This document shows, piece after piece, positions 43,219 to 52,753 of a DNA stretch of 64,000 nucleotides. A program made the translations under genes and the position numbers. Each line of letters opens with the position of its first letter. The first letter of the stretch is position 1. The stretch is from Aquibium pacificus (GTDB lineage: Bacteria; Pseudomonadota; Alphaproteobacteria; Rhizobiales; Rhizobiaceae), in NCBI RefSeq assembly GCF_040839445.1, contig NZ_JBDPGJ010000002.1, positions 62,001 through 126,000 of the forward strand, in the 5' to 3' direction. Below the pieces are notes generated by a model. That model saw only the letters and a list, made by a program, of their open reading frames with translations, ran no database searches and had not been told where the DNA came from.

Positions 43219-45062
43219 GCCTTCCTCCGCGTCTTGCCGGGAGTGCGCTTGACCGGCACCTGAGCCGCATCGTGCACCAGATCCAGGCTCCGGCCGCTCT
43301 GCATCTGAAAGAACCGGTGATAGACGCCGTGGCGGTTCGCGAGAAGTGCGGCGTGGCTGCCCTGCTCGATCAGATGCCCTGCTTCGAGGACGACGATGTG
43401 GTCGGCGTTGACGACGGTGGAGAGACGGTGCGCGATGACGATGGTGGTACGGCCCTTCATCACCGTCTCGAGCGCTTCCTGGACGCGCGCCTCGGACTCG
43501 TTGTCGAGGGCGGACGTGGCTTCGTCGAGCAGGAGGATCGGCGCGTTCCTTACGATCGCGCGAGCAATCGAGAGCCGCTGGCGCTGACCGCCGGAGAACG
43601 ACATGCCGTTCTCGCCGACCGGCGTGTCGTAGCCCATCGGTTGGGCCCGGATGAAGTCGTCGGCCTGCGCCTTCACCGCCGCCGCCTCGATCTCCGCGTC
43701 CGTCGCATCGGGGCGCCCGTAGCGGATATTGTCGCGGATCGTTCCTTCGAACAGATAGGGCTGTTGCGAGACGTAGGCGATGGAGCGCCGCAGGGAGTTC
43801 TTCGTGACGTGCGCGATGTTCTGCCCGTCGATCTCGATCGAACCGTCCCAGACGTCGTAGAAACGCTGCAGCAGTGAGATGATCGTCGACTTGCCCGCGC
43901 CGGACGCGCCGACGATCGCGGTCGTCCTGCCCGCGGCGGCAGTGAAACTGACACCGTTGAGAACCGGATGGTCCTTCACGTAGCCGAAGCGGACGTCGGC
44001 AAACCGGATCTCGCCTTCCCGCACGGATAGGTCCACTGCATCCAAGGGGTCTCGCTGCGCCGGGACGATGTCGAGTATCTCATAGATCATGCGGGCGTTG
44101 ACCAGGGACCTTTCCAGCCCCACCTGCACCCTGGCCAGACGCCGCGCGGGGTCGTAAGCGAGAAGCATCGCCGCAATGAAGGAGAAGACCGCGCCCGGAG
44201 GCTCCCCCGCCACTGCTGAGCGATAGCCAGCATAGGCGATCACGCCTGCGATCGCGAAACCCGCGAGGATCTCCGCGATCGGCGTCGTGCGCTCCGACAC
44301 CCGGGCAATCTTGTTGGCGCGCACCTCGGCGCTGGCGATCAGCGCCGACAGCTTGGTGGAAAGCTGCTCCTCCATCGTGAAGGCCTTGACGATCGCGACG
44401 CCCTGCGTGGCCTCCTGCATGGCGCCGATCAGCCGCGAATTGAACTCGACCGATTCGCGGGTGACGCGCCTCAGCCTGCGCATGAGCCGATTGACCGTGA
44501 AGATGAGCGGCGGCCCGATCACGAAGGCGATCAGCGAGAGCATTGGATCCTGGAACACCATGACGCCGATCAGGGCCACCAGCGAAATGGCGTCGCGGGC
44601 GATCGAGGTAATCGTGATGTTGAGGAGGTCGCGGACCCCGGCGATGTTCTCGTTGATGCGGGCAGCCAGTTGGCCCGATCGCAAATCGGCGAAATAATCC
44701 ACCCCGAGCTTCATCAGATGGTCGAAGACGCGCTTCTGATAGCGGGCGACGAGATTGTTTCCGACCTTCGCCAGAAGCACCGCCTGTCCGTAACTCGCCA
44801 GACCGCGGATGACGAATGCCGCGGCGATGCTTCCGGAGATTACGGCGATGAGATCGTAGCGCTGCTCATAGAAGATGCTGTTGATGACATCGTTCATGAT
44901 CCATGCAGTGAAGGCCGTCGTCCCGGCGACAAGCACGAGGCACGCGATGGCGAAGACGTAGTGCCAGACGTACTCGCGTCCGTTCTCGCGCATCATCCGG
45001 CGAATGAGCGCGATCACCTCATCCGGTCGGGTCGTCGGGCTGGCTTTTTCCTTCGGATTCAA
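43215..45062 (-). CDS. ABC transporter, fused permease and ATPase (MsbA-like exporter)
   Basis: A 615-residue half-transporter with a six-helix exporter-type membrane domain (about residues 30-330) and a C-terminal nucleotide-binding domain. Walker A is IVGASGAGKSTIISLL near residue 395, the signature MSFSGGQRQRLSIARAI, Walker B ILLLDEATSALDNESE and the switch His IVIAHRLSTV. The type (MsbA/LipidA-exporter-like) and its position by dapB and glk are common in Hyphomicrobiales; lipid or polysaccharide export is inferred. The start is a TTG at 45062 with a weak ribosome site; a downstream ATG in the first helix region is possible. It overlaps dapB by 4 bases. Confidence 0.92.
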   Translation of the reverse strand: MNPKEKASPTTRPDEVIALIRRMMRENGREYVWHYVFAIACLVLVAGTTAFTAWIMNDVINSIFYEQRYDLIAVISGSIAAAFVIRGLASYGQAVLLAKVGNNLVARYQKRVFDHLMKLGVDYFADLRSGQLAARINENIAGVRDLLNITITSIARDAISLVALIGVMVFQDPMLSLIAFVIGPPLIFTVNRLMRRLRRVTRESVEFNSRLIGAMQEATQGVAIVKAFTMEEQLSTKLSALIASAEVRANKIARVSERTTPIAEILAGFAIAGVIAYAGYRSAVAGEPPGAVFSFIAAMLLAYDPARRLARVQVGLERSLVNARMIYEILDIVPAQRDPLDAVDLSVREGEIRFADVRFGYVKDHPVLNGVSFTAAAGRTTAIVGASGAGKSTIISLLQRFYDVWDGSIEIDGQNIAHVTKNSLRRSIAYVSQQPYLFEGTIRDNIRYGRPDATDAEIEAAAVKAQADDFIRAQPMGYDTPVGENGMSFSGGQRQRLSIARAIVRNAPILLLDEATSALDNESEARVQEALETVMKGRTTIVIAHRLSTVVNADHIVVLEAGHLIEQGSHAALLANRHGVYHRFFQMQSGRSLDLVHDAAQVPVKRTPGKTRRKA

Positions 45063-45181
45063 TTCCCGGTCCGATCGCAGCGCTTTTCCACGCGGTTTGG
45101 CACGAAGGCACGGGGCGTCTTAACGCCGCGCGTATGATATGCCTATGGCCTGAGCGCAACAGTGCCGATTATCGCGCCGTT

Positions 45182-46222
45182 TCAGGTGGCGGCTCTTCGG
45201 CCCGATCGCCAGCGGCGGCCTTCCGTTTCGACACCGAAGCGCATGGGCGTGCGGGCGTAGGCGGCGAGGCCGGCAAGCGCGGCCAACGGATGGGTGATGA
45301 CGTAGACAGGCATGGCGCGCAGCAGCGCGCTGTGGGGCGCCTTGTCCTCGAATGCTTCACGGAAACGAGGATGCTGCAACGCGTTGACGATTTTTTGCGC
45401 GATGCCTCCGGTGAGATACACGCCGCCGCGGCTCATGAAGACGAGCGCCAGGTCGCCGGCCAGACGGCCAAGACAGGTGACGAACATCGACAGCGCCTCC
45501 TCGGCCACGTCGTCCGATTGCGCCAGTCCGGCGGTCGTGATTTCGGCCGGCGTGGTGAAGTGAGCGGGTCTGGAGTCGGCCTTGGCAATGGCGCGGTAGA
45601 TGTTGACCAGGCCGCGGCCGCACAGAAGCTGCTCTCCGGATATGCGCCCCTCGATGCGCTCCAGATGGGGAAACACCTCGAAATCGCGGGGAGAGCGCGG
45701 CCCCATATCCATGTGTCCGCCTTCGCCGGGAACGGGGATCCAGGTGCGGCGGGCGTGGATCAGCCCGGCAACGCCGAGACCGGTGCCCGGGCCAAGCACG
45801 ATCCGGCTCGCGGCGGACTCGGCCTCTCCGTCGCCGATCTTGATCATGTGCTCCTCGCCGAGCGCGACGACGGCGAGCGCCTGCGCCTCGAAATCGTTGA
45901 GGAGCACGATGTCCTCGAGCCCGAGCGATCTGGACATTTCGAGCGGGCGCACGACCCAGTCGCAGTTGGTGAGGTCGATCTCGTCGCCGTCGATCGGTCC
46001 CGCCACGGCCAGAACCGCGGATTTGGGCATGATCGACGTCCGGTCGAGAATGCAAGCCTGGATCGCTTCATCGATGTTCGGATAGTCGGCCGTCTGCACG
46101 ATCGGGAATTCGCGCGGTTCGGCATAGGAATCGATCAGCAGCGCGAATCGCGCGTTGGTGCCTCCGATGTCGCCGATGAGGATCGGGAACTTCAGGATCG
46201 TGTCGTCGCTCGCCTGTGCCAT
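45182..46222 (-). CDS. glk: Glucokinase
   Basis: Glk phosphorylates glucose with ATP. The 346-residue protein of the proteobacterial Glk family begins with the phosphate loop PILIGDIGGTNARFALLI, has AVAGPIDGDEIDLTNCDWVV with the catalytic Asp, ASRIVLGPGTGLGVAGLI, VPGEGGHMDMGPR, FPHLERIEGRISGEQLLCG and GGVYLTGGIAQKI. It lies 5 bases downstream of mgsA on the same strand and upstream of the MsbA-like ABC gene, so it sits among sugar-phosphate and envelope genes. Confidence 0.94.
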   Translation of the reverse strand: MAQASDDTILKFPILIGDIGGTNARFALLIDSYAEPREFPIVQTADYPNIDEAIQACILDRTSIMPKSAVLAVAGPIDGDEIDLTNCDWVVRPLEMSRSLGLEDIVLLNDFEAQALAVVALGEEHMIKIGDGEAESAASRIVLGPGTGLGVAGLIHARRTWIPVPGEGGHMDMGPRSPRDFEVFPHLERIEGRISGEQLLCGRGLVNIYRAIAKADSRPAHFTTPAEITTAGLAQSDDVAEEALSMFVTCLGRLAGDLALVFMSRGGVYLTGGIAQKIVNALQHPRFREAFEDKAPHSALLRAMPVYVITHPLAALAGLAAYARTPMRFGVETEGRRWRSGRRAAT

Positions 46223-46227
46223 CCGGT

Positions 46228-46647
46228 TCAGCCCCGCTCCGCCGACAGATACCGTTCATGCTCCGCCGGCCCACCCATCCGATCCAAGACGATCTCAGCG
46301 GTCGCGCGGTTGAGCGCCATGGGAATGTCGTGGACGATCGCCAGCCGCATCAGAGCCTTGACGTCGACGTCGTGCGGCATGGGCGTCAGCGGGTCGACGA
46401 AGAAGATGAGCGCATCGATACGGCCTTCCGCGATCAGGGCGCCGATCTGCTGGTCTCCGCCGAGGGGACCGCTCTTCATTCGCGTCACGTCGAGCACCGG
46501 ACAGGCCTCCTCGATGCGCCCGCCGGTGGTGCCGGTGGCGTAGATGATGCAACCCTCCAGAAAGACCGCATGCGAGCGGACGAAGGAGACGATGTCATCC
46601 TTCTTCTGGTCGTGTGCAATCAGGGCGAGACACAATCTTTCCGGCAC
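46228..46647 (-). CDS. mgsA: Methylglyoxal synthase
   Basis: MgsA converts dihydroxyacetone phosphate to methylglyoxal, an overflow bypass when sugar phosphates accumulate. The 139-residue protein shows CLALIAHDQKKDDIVSF, the phosphate-binding YATGTTGGRI, SGPLGGDQQIGALIAEG with the catalytic Asp region, and LIFFVDPLTPMPHDVDVKAL. It starts at a GTG at 46647 (GGGA 6 bases upstream); this gives the expected length. It is coupled to glk, which makes sense because glucokinase flux feeds the triose pool. Confidence 0.94.
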   Translation of the reverse strand: MPERLCLALIAHDQKKDDIVSFVRSHAVFLEGCIIYATGTTGGRIEEACPVLDVTRMKSGPLGGDQQIGALIAEGRIDALIFFVDPLTPMPHDVDVKALMRLAIVHDIPMALNRATAEIVLDRMGGPAEHERYLSAERG

Positions 46648-46748
46648 TTTGGGTCCCGCGGAGATCAGGCTGTCGTTGCGCCTTCCTAAAACGGTTCAGG
46701 TGGCGCCGCAACGCCGCCGCCGGCAAAAAGCGCTTGCCAAGGACGATC

Positions 46749-47753
46749 TCACGGGTCGGGGCGCGGCCAGGGGACCGGGATTTCACGGCCGGGCGGCGTC
46801 GGCAGGAAGGCGTTGGCCGTTGCGGGCATAGTGGCGACGTAGCGGGGACCCCCGACCGTGACGGCGGCTTCCGACACCGGAGACGGCGCTTCCAGCACCT
46901 GCCGGCAGGCGCGTGGCAGACTCGCCAGGGTCATGATGTCGCGTGCCTTGGGCGCATCTGGGTTCTTGTTCGGGCGCCAGGGCTCTTCGGTGAACCACCA
47001 CGCGAGCGACCCGTCGCAGCCGTCGCCGGGTGTGGTGTCGCGCTGCGGCTTGCATCCGTCGGAGCCGGGCTGGCATCCGATGCGGATGTGGAAATGCGAA
47101 TCGTGACCCCAGAACGGCCTGACCTTTTCCAGCCATGCACGATCGCCGGTCACCGTATCGCAGAGCTTCTTCTTGATGCCGGGATGGACGAGGATACGCT
47201 CGACCTCGCCATATCCCGCGGCGCGTTTCAGAAGGGCGGCATGCGCGGGCGTCCAAAGACGGTCGTCGACATTGAGGCTCCCATCCTTGATCAGCGAACG
47301 TGCGCCGACGTTTTCCCTCTCGTTCGTCGTGAACCGGCGGTTCGGCATCGGCGTGAACCAGATGTCGGCGTCGAGCCCGATCTGATGGGAGGCATGGCCG
47401 GTCAGCATGGGGCCACCTCGCGGCTGCGAAATGTCGCCGAGCAGAAGCCCCGGCCAGCCGTCCTGCGCCGCTTCGCGCGAAAGCTTCTCCAGGAGCGTGA
47501 TCATGGCCGGATGGCCCCAGCGGCGGTTGCGCGAAACCCGCATCGCCTGCCAGTGCGGCCCGTCGACGGCGATCGCCACACCGCCCGCGAGGCATCCCTT
47601 GCTGTAGAAACCGAACGACTGCGGCGCGGTGGCGCTGGGCAGCGTCTTCGATCCGAAGAGCGTCTTTGCGAGTGGTTCCGCGGCGGCCGCATAGCCGGCG
47701 ATCAGCGGAAGCAACAATCCGCCAAGCACTGCGAGATATCTCAGAGACCGCAT
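46749..47753 (-). CDS. mepA: Penicillin-insensitive murein DD-endopeptidase MepA
   Basis: MepA is a periplasmic LAS-type zinc metallopeptidase that cleaves peptide crosslinks in peptidoglycan. The 334-residue protein has a signal peptide (YLAVLGGLLLPLIAGYAAAA), the zinc residues in MLTGHASHQIGLDADIWFTP (H and D) and the second His in FWGHDSHFHIRIGC. ILVHPGIKKKLCDTV and several cysteines (likely disulfides) support a periplasmic location. The C-terminal ~60 residues are Pro-rich. No immediate operon partner is visible. Confidence 0.94.
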   Translation of the reverse strand: MRSLRYLAVLGGLLLPLIAGYAAAAEPLAKTLFGSKTLPSATAPQSFGFYSKGCLAGGVAIAVDGPHWQAMRVSRNRRWGHPAMITLLEKLSREAAQDGWPGLLLGDISQPRGGPMLTGHASHQIGLDADIWFTPMPNRRFTTNERENVGARSLIKDGSLNVDDRLWTPAHAALLKRAAGYGEVERILVHPGIKKKLCDTVTGDRAWLEKVRPFWGHDSHFHIRIGCQPGSDGCKPQRDTTPGDGCDGSLAWWFTEEPWRPNKNPDAPKARDIMTLASLPRACRQVLEAPSPVSEAAVTVGGPRYVATMPATANAFLPTPPGREIPVPWPRPDP

Positions 47754-47894
47754 GACTGGTCCTTCTCGTTCTCTCCGGCCGGAACCCCACGATGGTTCCT
47801 GGCTGGTTTACGATTCCTTAACTGCAAGCGACTTGAACGTCGAGGTCAGCATCAAGTACCGACCGTGTATGCGAAGCCGGGAAACACTCCCCGC

Positions 47895-48773
47895 TCAGTC
47901 CGCGCCTGTCCAGGTGCCATCGGCCCACATGCGCGACAGCGCCACGCGATAGTCCGGATAGGCGAAACCGAAGCCGCTCCGCCTGATCTTGGCGTTGGAA
48001 ACCCGCTTGTTGTCGCCCCAGAAACTCAGCGCCATCGGCGACATATCGGCTTCCTCGAACGGGACTTCCGGCGGCGGTTCAATGCCCATCAGGGATGCGG
48101 CGAAGGTCACGACGTCCTGGGGCGGCGAGGGTTCGTCGTCGGTCACGTTGAAGACGCCGCCCAGCCGCCTGGCCGCCAGATGTTCCAGCGCACCGGCTAT
48201 GTCCTCGACGTGGATGCGGTTGAAAACCTGGCCTTCGCGGATGACACGCTTTGCCGTGCCCTTGGAGAGGTTGACCAGCGCGTTGCGGCCCGGACCGTAG
48301 ATGCCGGAAAGCCGAAGCACCGCGACGGGAATTCCGATCTCCTCGCCGAGGGCGAGCCATTCCGCCTCGGCTGAGACGCGCGCCTGGGACCGCTGCGAAC
48401 CCGGCCGGCACTCCGAATCCTCATGCACCCATGCCCCGTCGTGCCCCCCATAGACCCCCACCGTCGAAAGGTACCCGATCCAGCGCAGGTCCGGCATGGC
48501 GCTATGGATAATGTCGCGGGCAGCCGCCAGCACCGGATCGCCGCCAGGGCCGGGAGCAGCCGACGCGACGAGATGCGTCGTTCGGGCGAGCGCGTCGGCA
48601 GCCTCACCGGAAAGGTTCTCTCCGTCGAAGACCAGCGGCTTCATGCCGGCATCTGAAAGTCGCTCGAACTTGTCCGGCGAGCGGGTGGTTCCCACGATCC
48701 ACTCCGCCTGGTGCCGGATCCGGCGGGCGAAGGCACTGCCGGAATAGCCCGCGCCGAAGATGAAAACCCTCAT
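47895..48773 (-). CDS. SDR-family NAD(P)-dependent oxidoreductase (YeeZ-like)
   Basis: The 292-residue protein of the NAD(P)-binding epimerase group starts VFIFGAGYSGSAFARRI, has LRWIGYLSTVGVYGGHDGAW near residue 105 and AVLRLSGIYGPGRNALVNL at ~160. The short cofactor loop GAGYSG and absence of a clear YxxxK suggest a YeeZ/YlbE-type atypical SDR rather than a sugar epimerase. Its ATG overlaps the queG stop (ATGA), so it is translationally coupled to queG, though there is no known functional link. I start it at 48773; an upstream in-frame extension has no homology. Confidence 0.85.
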   Translation of the reverse strand: MRVFIFGAGYSGSAFARRIRHQAEWIVGTTRSPDKFERLSDAGMKPLVFDGENLSGEAADALARTTHLVASAAPGPGGDPVLAAARDIIHSAMPDLRWIGYLSTVGVYGGHDGAWVHEDSECRPGSQRSQARVSAEAEWLALGEEIGIPVAVLRLSGIYGPGRNALVNLSKGTAKRVIREGQVFNRIHVEDIAGALEHLAARRLGGVFNVTDDEPSPPQDVVTFAASLMGIEPPPEVPFEEADMSPMALSFWGDNKRVSNAKIRRSGFGFAYPDYRVALSRMWADGTWTGAD

Positions 48774-49942
48774 GCGTCCAGTCTCTCGGTCCGCCGTGAT
48801 GCCTGCATCCCCCGCGCCCATTCCCATTCCCGCTCATCCTCCGGATCGATCACGCGACCCGCATGCCGTTGCTCGAAATCCTCCGGCGCCAGCAGCCGCC
48901 CGCAGGCCCATATCGCCGCGCCGCGGACCAGCGTGGACGGGTCGTTGATCAGTTGCCCGCATCGGTCCGCCAGCCCGGCATCTCCCGAATTGCCGGCCGC
49001 GATCAGCACGTTGCGCAGGAAGCGGTCGCGTCCGATCCGCTTGACCGGCGAACCCGAAAACATCTCCCTGAACGCCGCATCGTTCAGTTCGAGCAGCGCG
49101 GCAAGTGCTGGCGCCCTCCGGTCTTCTCTTGCGGCCAGCTTCGTTTCCGAAGCGGCCCGCGCGAACTTGTTCCACGGGCAGACGGCGAGGCAGTCGTCGC
49201 AGCCGTAGATGCGGTTGCCGATCGCTTCGCGGAACTCGCGCGGGATCGGCCCTTTGTTTTCGATGGTGAGGTAGGAGATGCAGCGGCGCGCGTCGAGCTG
49301 ATAGGGGGCGGGAAACGCATCGGTCGGGCAGACATCCAGGCACGCGCGGCACGATCCGCAGTGATCCTGCTCTGGTTCGTCCGACGGCAGTTCCGCCGTG
49401 GTGAAGATCGACCCGAGGAACAGCCAGGAACCGAGGTCGCGGCTCACCAGGTTGGTGTGCTTTCCCTGCCAGCCGAGACCGGCCGCTTCCGCCAGGGGTT
49501 TTTCCATCACGGGCGCGGTATCGACGAACACCTTGACGCCCGCCCCCGTCCGCGCGGCGAGTTTGGAGGCGACGAGCTTCAGCCTGCCCTTCATCACGTC
49601 GTGATAGTCGCGGTTCTGGGCATAGACCGAGATCGCTCCGGCGGAGCGTCGGGACAGGACGGACAGGGGATCGTGCGAGGGGCCGTAGTTCATCCCCAGC
49701 ATGATGATGCTCCGGGCGTCCGGCCAGAGCCGGGCGGGCTGAGCCCGGCGCTGTGCGGTCTCGGCGAGCCAGTGCATCGATCCGTGCCGGCCTTGTTCGA
49801 TGAACTGCGACAGACGTTCCGGTGCGTGCGGTGTGGCGGCGGGATGGGTCACGCGGGCGACGTCGAAGCCGGCCTTCGCCGCCTCGCTCTGGATGAAGGC
49901 CCGCAGCCGGCCAGTATCGGCCTGCGCGGCGGTCGGAGACAT
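48770..49942 (-). CDS. queG: Epoxyqueuosine reductase
   Basis: QueG reduces epoxyqueuosine to queuosine in tRNA anticodons, with cobalamin and two [4Fe-4S] clusters. The 390-residue protein has the DUF1730-type N-terminal domain (ARSIIMLGMNYGPSHDPL), the ferredoxin motif CGSCRACLDVCPTDAF near residue 196 and the second cluster CDDCLAVCPWNKFARAAS near residue 245. The C-terminal HEAT-like repeats include GDAGLADRCGQLINDP. The gene begins at ATG 49942, sharing one base with the stop of the GST gene (TGATG). Confidence 0.94.
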   Translation of the reverse strand: MSPTAAQADTGRLRAFIQSEAAKAGFDVARVTHPAATPHAPERLSQFIEQGRHGSMHWLAETAQRRAQPARLWPDARSIIMLGMNYGPSHDPLSVLSRRSAGAISVYAQNRDYHDVMKGRLKLVASKLAARTGAGVKVFVDTAPVMEKPLAEAAGLGWQGKHTNLVSRDLGSWLFLGSIFTTAELPSDEPEQDHCGSCRACLDVCPTDAFPAPYQLDARRCISYLTIENKGPIPREFREAIGNRIYGCDDCLAVCPWNKFARAASETKLAAREDRRAPALAALLELNDAAFREMFSGSPVKRIGRDRFLRNVLIAAGNSGDAGLADRCGQLINDPSTLVRGAAIWACGRLLAPEDFEQRHAGRVIDPEDEREWEWARGMQASRRTERLDA

Positions 49943-50634
49943 CAGAAATCCAGATCCGCGTAATGCGATACCGGCGAAAGCCCGGCCGTCCGGTCCGACA
50001 GCAGCGGGCGAAACGACGGCCGTGACTTGATGCGCACATACCATTCGCGCGCCTCCGGATACTCGCGCCATTCGATCTCGCCGAGATAGTCCAGAACGGA
50101 AAGAGCGCCGGCGGCTGCGAGGTCCGCGTAGCTGATCCTCGATCCGGCGAGCCAGTGACGGGTTCCGGCGAGCCAGTTGGTATACTTCATATGCGGCTTC
50201 AGGTTTCCGCGCGCGACCCGGATCGCCGCGGAATCCGGCGAGCCGCCGCCCTGCACCGACGACATCATCGGCTTGAAGGCACGTTCCCTCACGAGATGCC
50301 GTGTCACCTCCGAATCGGTCTTGCCGAGATACCACTCGACCAGCCGGCGAACTTCGGCACGCAGGAACGGATCTTCGGCGAACAGGCGCTTGTCGCGCTT
50401 CAGCGCCCCACGGGTCTCGTCGATGTACTCCGCGATGACACTGGCTCCCACGATCGGCGTGTCACCTTCCGCAAGCAGGACCGGCAGGCTTCCGGCCGGG
50501 TTGAGCGCCAGGAATTCCTTCCGGCGCATCCACGGCTTCTCCTCGATCAGCGCCAGTTCCTCGCCGAATTCGCCGAACGACAGCCGCACGAAGCGGCAGG
50601 AGGCAAGGAGAGGGTGATGGAAAAGGGTCAGCAT
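49942..50634 (-). CDS. Glutathione S-transferase family protein
   Basis: A 230-residue two-domain GST. The thioredoxin-like N-terminus is LTLFHHPLLASCRFVRLSFG, with LNPAGSLPVLLAEGDTPIVG and the glutathione-site segment ASVIAEYIDE. The helical C-terminal domain includes WLAGSRISYADLAAAGALSVL. GSTs of this type conjugate or reduce glutathione adducts, and the substrate is not evident. ATG 50634 is chosen; a TTG 12 bases upstream is an alternative. It is transcribed divergently from uppP and coupled to queG. Confidence 0.9.
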   Translation of the reverse strand: MLTLFHHPLLASCRFVRLSFGEFGEELALIEEKPWMRRKEFLALNPAGSLPVLLAEGDTPIVGASVIAEYIDETRGALKRDKRLFAEDPFLRAEVRRLVEWYLGKTDSEVTRHLVRERAFKPMMSSVQGGGSPDSAAIRVARGNLKPHMKYTNWLAGTRHWLAGSRISYADLAAAGALSVLDYLGEIEWREYPEAREWYVRIKSRPSFRPLLSDRTAGLSPVSHYADLDF

Positions 50635-50807
50635 GGTCCCGGACAATGGTCATCCCTGTGGCCTTTTCGCGGCGGCGGCGCTAGAAGCGCGGCGGCGCTC
50701 GAAGCCACCCGGTCTTGCCTGAGCGAAGGCGGTGCAGACCTATAGGGGGACTTGGGCATCATGACAAGCAATGCCCCCTGCGCGGCCGGCGCGAACGGAA
50801 AATCCGA

Positions 50808-51614
50808 ATGGAACAGCAAAGCATCGTGGAAGCGCTCCTGCTCGGCCTTCTGGAGGGCCTCACGGAGTTCATCCCGGTCTCCTCGACCGGCCATATCCTT
50901 CTGGCGGGCCATTTCCTCGGCTTCGAATCGACGGGCAAGGCCTTCGAGGTCCTGATCCAGCTCGGCGCCATCCTCGCCATCCTGTCCGTCTATTTCTCGC
51001 GGCTGTGGAAGCTCCTCGTTGATTTTCCCCGCGACCCGAGGACGCGAAGCTTCGTCTTCGGCATTCTCGTCGCCTTCTTTCCCGCGGTCGTGATCGGGGT
51101 CATCGCGCACGACTTCATCAAGACCGTGCTGTTCGAGACGCCGATGCTGATCTGCGTGATGTTGATCCTCGGCGGCGTCGTGCTCCTGTGGGTCGACAGC
51201 TGGAAGCGGGAGCCGATCTATCGCGACATCATGGACTACCCGCTCGGCCTCTGCCTGAAGATCGGCCTGTTCCAGTGCCTCGCGATGATCCCCGGGACCT
51301 CGCGCTCCGGCGCCACCATCGTCGGCGCCCTCCTGATGGGGACCGACAAGCGCTCGGCGGCGGAGTTCTCCTTCTTTCTCGCCATGCCGACCATGGCCGG
51401 CGCCTTCGCCTACGACTTCTACAAGAACCGCAACATCCTGTCGCCGGACGACGCGGTGCTCATCGCCGTCGGCTTTCTGGCGTCCTTCGTGGTCGCCGTC
51501 TTCGTCGTGCGCTCGCTGCTCGATTTCGTCTCCAGGCGCGGCTACGGCCTGTTCGGCTGGTGGCGGATCATCGTGGGCGTGGCCGGGATGGCCGCGCTCC
51601 TGATCTGGGGCTGA
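50808..51614 (+). CDS. uppP: Undecaprenyl-diphosphatase
   Basis: UppP (BacA) dephosphorylates undecaprenyl pyrophosphate at the membrane and so recycles the lipid carrier for peptidoglycan and polysaccharides; extra copies give bacitracin resistance. The 268-residue protein has about seven membrane helices and the two family motifs, EGLTEFIPVSSTGHILLAG near the N-terminus and MIPGTSRSGATIVGAL near residue 165. Start at ATG 50808 (MEQQSIVEALLLGLL). The ribosome site is weak. It converges with the NDUFA9-like gene. Confidence 0.95.
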   Translation: MEQQSIVEALLLGLLEGLTEFIPVSSTGHILLAGHFLGFESTGKAFEVLIQLGAILAILSVYFSRLWKLLVDFPRDPRTRSFVFGILVAFFPAVVIGVIAHDFIKTVLFETPMLICVMLILGGVVLLWVDSWKREPIYRDIMDYPLGLCLKIGLFQCLAMIPGTSRSGATIVGALLMGTDKRSAAEFSFFLAMPTMAGAFAYDFYKNRNILSPDDAVLIAVGFLASFVVAVFVVRSLLDFVSRRGYGLFGWWRIIVGVAGMAALLIWG

Positions 51615-51630
51615 CGGCGGTTCGCGTCGC

Positions 51631-52608
51631 TCAATACTGAACGTTTCCGGTGGCGTACTGGCCCGCGCGGCGAAAGCGCCAGAGATAGGTCGGCAGGATC
51701 GCCTCCAACGACTGCGGCCTTATCCCGATGCCTTCCAGCGTGCGCCCCTCTCGGATGGCGTCTTCCGACACGACATTGTCGACCTTCAGCTGCTTCACCT
51801 GATCTCTGGTCAGCAGCGAGCCGGGCAGGACCTGGAGGACGCTCGCCTGGAGGTCGGCCAGCCACCAGGGAATGGTGACGAGGTATCGCTTGCGCTCGAT
51901 CACCTCCAGCATCATTTCCATGCACTCGCGGAAGCTGAGCACCTCCGGGCCGCCCAGATCGTAGACCTTCCCGCCCGCGACCTTGCCGTCCACCGCGCGC
52001 GCCACGGCCTCCGCCACATCGCCGACATAGACGGGTTGGAATTTTGTCTGGCCGCCACCGATCATCGGAAGCGCCGGCGAGAAACGCGCCATCTCCGCGA
52101 AACGGTTGAAGAAGCTGTCCTCGGGTCCGAACATGATCGACGGTCTCAGCACGACCGCTTCCGGGACGGTTTCCATGACCGCAGCGACGCCGGCTGCCTT
52201 TGTCCTCGCGTAGCCGGACTCCGAGACCGCGTCTGACCCGATAGCGGAGACCTGGGTCATGCCGATCCCGTTCGCGCGCGCCACTTCGGCGATCGCGCGC
52301 GCGCCGAAATCCTGCACTGCCGTGAAGGTCTGGCGTCCGTTTTCGGCCAGGATGCCGACGCAGTTCACGGCATGATCCGATTCGGCCAGCGCGCGCTCGA
52401 TGGACCAGCGGTAGCGCAGATTGGCCTGGATGGCCTGGATCTGCCCCACATTGCCCAACGGCTGCAAGTGTCCCGCGAGATCCGGCCGGCGGCAGGCCAC
52501 GCGGACGAGATAGCCGCGCCGTGCCAGGGCCCGCACGACGTGCCGGCCGAGGAAGCCGGAGCCTCCGAAAACCGTCACCATCTTCGGCGTGGATGCGATC
52601 AGCGCCAT
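51631..52608 (-). CDS. NAD(P)H-binding protein of the complex I NDUFA9 family
   Basis: The 325-residue protein is an atypical SDR related to mitochondrial complex I subunit NDUFA9. It begins MVTVFGGSGFLGRHVVRALA (cofactor loop), then RVACRRPDLAGHL, HAVNCVGILAENGRQTF, VSAIGSDAVSESGYARTKAA (with a YxxxK-like pair), AVVLRPSIMFGPEDSFFNRF and PVYVGDVAEAVARAV. Bacterial members are widespread in alphaproteobacteria and their catalytic role is uncertain. ATG 52608 is chosen over an upstream frame start. Confidence 0.88.
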   Translation of the reverse strand: MALIASTPKMVTVFGGSGFLGRHVVRALARRGYLVRVACRRPDLAGHLQPLGNVGQIQAIQANLRYRWSIERALAESDHAVNCVGILAENGRQTFTAVQDFGARAIAEVARANGIGMTQVSAIGSDAVSESGYARTKAAGVAAVMETVPEAVVLRPSIMFGPEDSFFNRFAEMARFSPALPMIGGGQTKFQPVYVGDVAEAVARAVDGKVAGGKVYDLGGPEVLSFRECMEMMLEVIERKRYLVTIPWWLADLQASVLQVLPGSLLTRDQVKQLKVDNVVSEDAIREGRTLEGIGIRPQSLEAILPTYLWRFRRAGQYATGNVQY

Positions 52609-52753
52609 CGGAAAATCCCCGTCAAAATTCCGGCCGTTCGTTCCCGCCAAACCTGGCAGGGCAAGTCAGCGATGTCATAGTCGGTTTCGCACCAAAGGCA
52701 AAGCGTGGCGAAGCGATCCTCGCCGCGGCACGATGCGCGCGGAAATCCCTCCT

